Assembly: GCF_900167915.1 (NCBI RefSeq)
Contig: NZ_FUYM01000007.1
Coordinates: 1 to 64,000, forward strand
DNA: 64,000 nt
Reading direction: 5' to 3'
Origin: Rhizorhabdus histidinilytica
Lineage (GTDB): Bacteria; Pseudomonadota; Alphaproteobacteria; Sphingomonadales; Sphingomonadaceae
This document shows, piece by piece, positions 60,641-64,000 of the stretch. Every line of letters starts with the position of its first letter. Position 1 is the stretch's first letter. The position numbers were made by a program, and so were the translations under genes. A model generated the notes under the pieces. It made no database searches. It was not told the origin of the DNA and was given only the letters and a program-made list of their open reading frames with translations.

Positions 60641-62073
60641 CGATCGTGCTTTCCCACCGCGTCGGCGGTGAGCGGATCGGTGGCGGCGCGGCGATCGAGA
60701 GCCGCAATCCGTCGGACCTGTCCGATCTGGTCGCGACGACGCCCGAGGGCGATGCGGCGCTGCTCGACCGGGCGATCGCGGCCGCCGCGGCGGCGCAGCC
60801 CGACTGGGCGGCGCGATCCCCGGAAGCGCGCGGCGACATACTCGATCGCGCCGCGGCGCTGCTGATGGAGCGCGCTGGCGAGCTCGGCACGCTGCTGTCG
60901 CGGGAGGAAGGCAAGACCCTCGCCGAGGGCAAGAGCGAGGTGATGCGCGCGGCGCGTATATTGCGCTATTTCGGTGGCGAGGCGCTGCGTCTCCATGGCC
61001 GCGCCATGGCATCGGTGCGGCCGGGAATCGACGTCGCGACGCGGCAGGAGCCGCTGGGCATCGTCGGCCTGATCACGCCCTGGAATTTCCCGATCGCGAT
61101 CCCGGCATGGAAGGCCGCTCCGGCGCTCGCCTTCGGCAATGCCGTGGTGTTGAAGCCGGCGGGGATCACCCCGGCGATCGCATCGGCCCTGGCCGACGTG
61201 CTGGAGGAGGCGGGCCTGCCGCCCGGCCTGTTCAACCTGGTCTTCGTGCCGGGTGCGGTCGCCGGGCGGATGGCCGAGGATGCGCGCGTCGCCGGGCTGT
61301 CCTTCACCGGATCGACCGGGGTGGGGCGCCGGCTGGCGGTCGCCGCCGCGGCACATGGCAAGCGCATCCAGCTGGAGATGGGCGGCAAGAATCCGCTCGT
61401 AGTCCTCGACGATGCCGATCTCGACCGCGCAGTGGCCGTTGCGCTCGATGGCTCCTTCTTCGGCAGCGGCCAGCGCTGCACCGCGTCGAGCCGCCTGATC
61501 GTCACCGATGGCATCCATGACCGCTTCGTCGCGGCGTTGACCGCCGCGATGGCCAAGCTGCGCGTCGGCCATGCGCTCGATCCCGACACGCAGATCGGCC
61601 CGGTCGCCAGCGAAGAGCAACGCGCCACGATCGAAGCCTATCTGGCGATCGCAGTCGAACAGGGCGGCGGGCTCGCCTGTGGCGGCGAGCGTGTGCGCCG
61701 CGCCACCGACGGCTATTTCCTGGCACCCGCACTGATCACTGGGACGAGCCCCGAGATGCGCGTCAACCGCGAGGAGATTTTCGGCCCGGTGGCCAGCGTT
61801 GTGCGCGTCCCCGATCTCGACGCGGCGATCGCGGTCGCGAACGGCAGCGAGTTCGGCCTGTCCGCAGGCATTGTCACCAGCTCGCTGGCCCATGCGAGCC
61901 GCTTCAAGGCCAGCGCGCAGGCGGGGATGGTGATGGTCAACGCGCCCACCGCGGGGGTCGATTATCACGTGCCCTTCGGCGGCACCAAGGCGAGCAGCCT
62001 CGGCCCGCGTGAACAGGGTTTCTCGGCCCATGAGTTCTACACGCGAACCAAGACGATCTACGTGAACGCCTGA
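60637..62073 (+). CDS. Aldehyde dehydrogenase
   Basis: This 478-residue aldehyde dehydrogenase has TPWNFPIAIPAWKAAPAL, Glu247 in LEMGGKNP and nucleophile Cys281 in GSGQRCTASS, plus EIFGPVASV. It resembles the 2,5-dioxovalerate/succinate-semialdehyde and alpha-ketoglutaric-semialdehyde group. The ATG at 60637 overlaps the alcohol dehydrogenase stop, so the two are coupled. It probably oxidises the aldehyde made by that enzyme or released by cleavage of the FAH product. Confidence 0.93.
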   Translation: MTIVLSHRVGGERIGGGAAIESRNPSDLSDLVATTPEGDAALLDRAIAAAAAAQPDWAARSPEARGDILDRAAALLMERAGELGTLLSREEGKTLAEGKSEVMRAARILRYFGGEALRLHGRAMASVRPGIDVATRQEPLGIVGLITPWNFPIAIPAWKAAPALAFGNAVVLKPAGITPAIASALADVLEEAGLPPGLFNLVFVPGAVAGRMAEDARVAGLSFTGSTGVGRRLAVAAAAHGKRIQLEMGGKNPLVVLDDADLDRAVAVALDGSFFGSGQRCTASSRLIVTDGIHDRFVAALTAAMAKLRVGHALDPDTQIGPVASEEQRATIEAYLAIAVEQGGGLACGGERVRRATDGYFLAPALITGTSPEMRVNREEIFGPVASVVRVPDLDAAIAVANGSEFGLSAGIVTSSLAHASRFKASAQAGMVMVNAPTAGVDYHVPFGGTKASSLGPREQGFSAHEFYTRTKTIYVNA

Positions 62074-62095
62074 GCGGCGCGACGAGGGAGGGAAT

Positions 62096-63307
62096 ATGCG
62101 CCGCAACGACGAATTCGTGCTGACGGCCCTGCTGAGTCTCAATTTCGGACTCGTATTCCTCGACCGCAACGCGCTCAATTACATGATGCCGTTCGTGGCG
62201 CCCGACCTGAAGCCGGCGACGAGCCAGATCGGGTTGCTCGCGGGCGCCACCGCGCTCAGCTGGGCGCTGTCGGGGATGATCTTCTCCTCGGTCTCGGATC
62301 GGACGGGACGGCGCAAGCGGATCGTCCTGATCGCGACGATCGCGTTCAGCCTGTTGTCGATTGCCTCGGGTTTCGCGACCGGCTTCCTGTCGTTGTTGCT
62401 GATCCGCTTCGCGCTCGGTGCGGCGGAAGGGCCGATCCTGCCGCTGTCGCAGGCGATCGTCGCGGACGAGGCGCGGCCCGAACGGCGCGGCCTGCTGATG
62501 GGGCTGATGAACAATTTCGGGAGCAATCTCGTCGGGGTGATGATCGCGCCGCCGCTGCTCGTCGCGATCGCCGAGACGGCGGGCTGGCGCGCGGGCTTCT
62601 TCGTCGCTGGGCTGCCGGGCCTGATCATGGCGGTGCTGATCCTGCTGCTGGTTCGTGAGCCGGAACGTCGGGCAGCGATCGAGATCGATGCCGGGGCGCC
62701 GCGTGACTGGGGTGCGCTCCTCCGCTCGCGCAACTTGCTGCTGTGCATGCTGATCTCCTGCTGCATGCTCGCCTGGACGATCCTCGGCTGGGCTTTCCTG
62801 CCGGTACAGTTCGTCCAGGGGAACGGCTTCGCACCCGGGGCGATGGGCGGCCTGATGGCGGTGCTCGGCGCCTTCGCCGTCGTGAGCAGCATCCTCGTTC
62901 CGGGTCTTTCCGACCGGATCGGCCGCAAGCCCGCGATCGTGCTGTTCGCGAGCCTGGGTGTGGTGCCGCCGCTGGCGACGACCTTTTCGGGGCTCGACCC
63001 ATGGGCCCTCGCGCCGCTGCTCTTTCTCGGCTGGACGGCGAGCGGCACGCTACCGCTGTTCATGGCGACCATCCCCGCCGAATCCACCTCGCCCGGCCAG
63101 CTCGCCACTGCGATGGCGCTCGTCATGGGCGTGGGTGAGGTGATCGGTGGCGCGGTGATGCCGGTGGTCGCGGGCTTCGCCGGCGACGGGCATGGCCTCG
63201 TTGCGGTGATGATGATCCAGGCGGCCTGCGCCGTCCTTGCAGCGCTGATCGCGCTGTTCCTGATCGAGACCGCGCCCTTCCGGCGCCACCGCCCCGCCGC
63301 AGCATGA
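62096..63307 (+). CDS. MFS transporter
   Basis: This 403-residue inner-membrane transporter has about twelve helices, FLDRNALNYMMPFVAPDL at helix 1, the loop-2 motif DRTGRRKR and its repeat DRIGRKP after helix 8. It is close to the AAHS/ACS-type organic-acid carriers. GAGGGAGGGAAT precedes the ATG. The stop overlaps the start of the next gene. It probably imports the pathway substrate across the inner membrane, in concert with the receptor at 49655. Confidence 0.88.
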   Translation: MRRNDEFVLTALLSLNFGLVFLDRNALNYMMPFVAPDLKPATSQIGLLAGATALSWALSGMIFSSVSDRTGRRKRIVLIATIAFSLLSIASGFATGFLSLLLIRFALGAAEGPILPLSQAIVADEARPERRGLLMGLMNNFGSNLVGVMIAPPLLVAIAETAGWRAGFFVAGLPGLIMAVLILLLVREPERRAAIEIDAGAPRDWGALLRSRNLLLCMLISCCMLAWTILGWAFLPVQFVQGNGFAPGAMGGLMAVLGAFAVVSSILVPGLSDRIGRKPAIVLFASLGVVPPLATTFSGLDPWALAPLLFLGWTASGTLPLFMATIPAESTSPGQLATAMALVMGVGEVIGGAVMPVVAGFAGDGHGLVAVMMIQAACAVLAALIALFLIETAPFRRHRPAAA

Positions 63308-63690
63308 AGGACCAGAAAATGTCACAGGATTTCGCCGCGCAGGCGCTCGCCATGGAGGATCGCCGCTTCAGGGCGATGGCGGCGAGCGACATCGCCGAGC
63401 TGAACGCGGTGCTCGCCGACGACCTCCATTACACCCATGCAAACGGCATGGTGGAGGATCGCGCCGAATTCATCCGCAAGATCACCAGCGGCGAGCGCAG
63501 CTATCGGAAGGTAACGCTGGTCGGCCGGACCGTCTCGCCGCAGCCGGGCTTCACCGCGATCTTCGGCCAGGTCGACGTCGAGGTGATGCGCACAGCCGGG
63601 CTGCTGCTCAACCGGCTCGATTACACCGCCATCTACCGTGACGCCGATCCGCGCCTCTTCGCCTGGTCGGCCGTGAAGGTGCAGGCCTGA
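63304..63690 (+). CDS. NTF2-like/SnoaL (DUF4440-type) protein
   Basis: This 128-residue protein has the cone-shaped NTF2-like fold pattern: a helical N-terminus (ALAMEDRRFRAMAASDIAEL), then LADDLHYTHANGMVEDRAEF and beta strands. The family includes ketosteroid-isomerase-like enzymes and binding proteins; the activity is unknown. The ATG at 63304 overlaps the MFS stop; an internal ATG at 63319 is an alternative start. It is the last intact gene of the unit. Confidence 0.82.
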   Translation: MKDQKMSQDFAAQALAMEDRRFRAMAASDIAELNAVLADDLHYTHANGMVEDRAEFIRKITSGERSYRKVTLVGRTVSPQPGFTAIFGQVDVEVMRTAGLLLNRLDYTAIYRDADPRLFAWSAVKVQA

Positions 63691-63843
63691 TCACGCGGAA
63701 CATGGGAGGCTGGGCGCAGTCCCGGCTCAGGCGGGTATTTGCGATGACGCTCCCCATCTGGTTCGGCATGGGCTGGCCTTCCTCGTACGCCTGCCGCAAA
63801 TGCGCAGTCATCAGAATGACGTGCTCCAGCCTGCCATAGCCGA

Positions 63844-64000
63844 GCCACTCCTCCGGGGATCGGCCTGTATAGGCAGGCCAATTCGGTGGGCGTCGGCGCA
63901 GGTACGGGGCCGTTGCTGGTCGGCGCGCTTAGCACCTATCCCTTTGGCCCGGATCAACTTGCCTTGAAGCTTGGCTGTGTGGTGGTCGGGGCGGGGCTGT
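63844..64000 (+). pseudogene. Partial MFS transporter, cut by the window edge
   Basis: From about 63844 the + strand frame reads ATPPGIGLYRQANSVGVGAG and TGPLLVGALSTYPFG, the usual C-terminal helix 10-11 region of a spinster-like MFS transporter. No start codon or N-terminal part is present in the preceding 150 bases, where the DNA has no supported gene. It is therefore a fragment left after deletion; whether it continues to a normal C-terminus lies outside the window. Confidence 0.5.

Noticed and set aside
1-64000. CRISPR arrays, rRNA genes, intact tRNA genes and insertion sequences
   Set aside because: I saw no regularly spaced repeats, no rRNA-like sequence, no complete tRNA and no transposase-like frame anywhere in the window.

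Overview
The window is GC-rich, gene-dense DNA that most resembles an alphaproteobacterium of the Sphingomonadaceae (Sphingomonas/Sphingobium/Novosphingobium/Rhizorhabdus type). The reasons are the Trb-type conjugation operon, the abundance of TonB-dependent receptors with the sphingomonad TonB-box style (EDIIVTAE, EDIVVTAR, DEIVVTAQ), the CAU tRNA fragment, and the many Rieske, amidohydrolase and NIPSNAP catabolic genes. The assignment rests on protein resemblance from memory, not on a database search.

Region 1 (1 to about 13.85 kb) is the distal end of an integrative and conjugative element. It carries a coupling protein (traG), a ribbon-helix-helix protein, trbB-C-D-E-J-L-F-G-I, a DUF2274-type protein and a small HTH protein, mostly joined by ATGA overlaps. 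An MbcA/ParS-type antitoxin and a RES-domain toxin follow. The element ends at a 3' half of an elongator tRNA-Met (CAU) at 13799-13847, read here as an attachment-site copy. Integrase and relaxase are not in the window.

Region 2 (14-27.7 kb) holds a decayed TonB-receptor remnant, an alpha/beta hydrolase, a two-subunit ring-hydroxylating oxygenase, three LysR regulators, an aromatic-acid-type MFS transporter, an intact TonB receptor, small dimeric-barrel proteins (DUF1330, two NIPSNAP), a phytanoyl-CoA-dioxygenase-like protein and a zinc-free medium-chain reductase.

Region 3 (27.8-48.8 kb) looks like one catabolic regulon. It has two aldehyde dehydrogenases, two ACMSD-type amidohydrolases, two D-aminoacylase-like amidohydrolases, a metallo-beta-lactamase-fold hydrolase, a TonB receptor, two paralogous HpcH/HpaI aldolases flanking an AraC-type regulator, an FAH-family hydrolase, an FMN alpha-hydroxyacid dehydrogenase, two MFS transporters and a cupin. 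An asymmetric 26-bp motif (GACG-N3-GG(A/C)TAG-N2-GA-N4-GAC) occurs six times, always on the + strand and upstream of + strand transcription units. I propose it as the operator of this regulon, possibly bound by the AraC protein. One pair of copies lies inside a longer duplicated promoter region that also carries a vestige of the amidohydrolase start.

Region 4 (48.8-64 kb) begins with decayed DNA that includes a second receptor remnant. A second catabolic unit follows: TonB receptor, cupin, cytochrome P450, VanA-type Rieske oxygenase, GntR/FCD regulator, FAH hydrolase, alpha/beta hydrolase, Ldh_2 dehydrogenase, VOC protein, zinc alcohol dehydrogenase, aldehyde dehydrogenase, MFS transporter, NTF2-like protein and a partial MFS gene at the edge. 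TTTTCGAAAA palindromes cluster between the GntR gene and the FAH operon. The receptor-cupin gap can form two mutually exclusive hairpins, one of which hides the ribosome-binding site.

The substrates are not identifiable from sequence. The inferred flow is outer-membrane uptake by TonB receptors, inner-membrane import by MFS proteins, oxygenation by Rieske/P450 enzymes, hydrolysis by FAH/amidohydrolase/alpha-beta enzymes, aldol cleavage, and oxidation of the resulting aldehydes and hydroxy acids.
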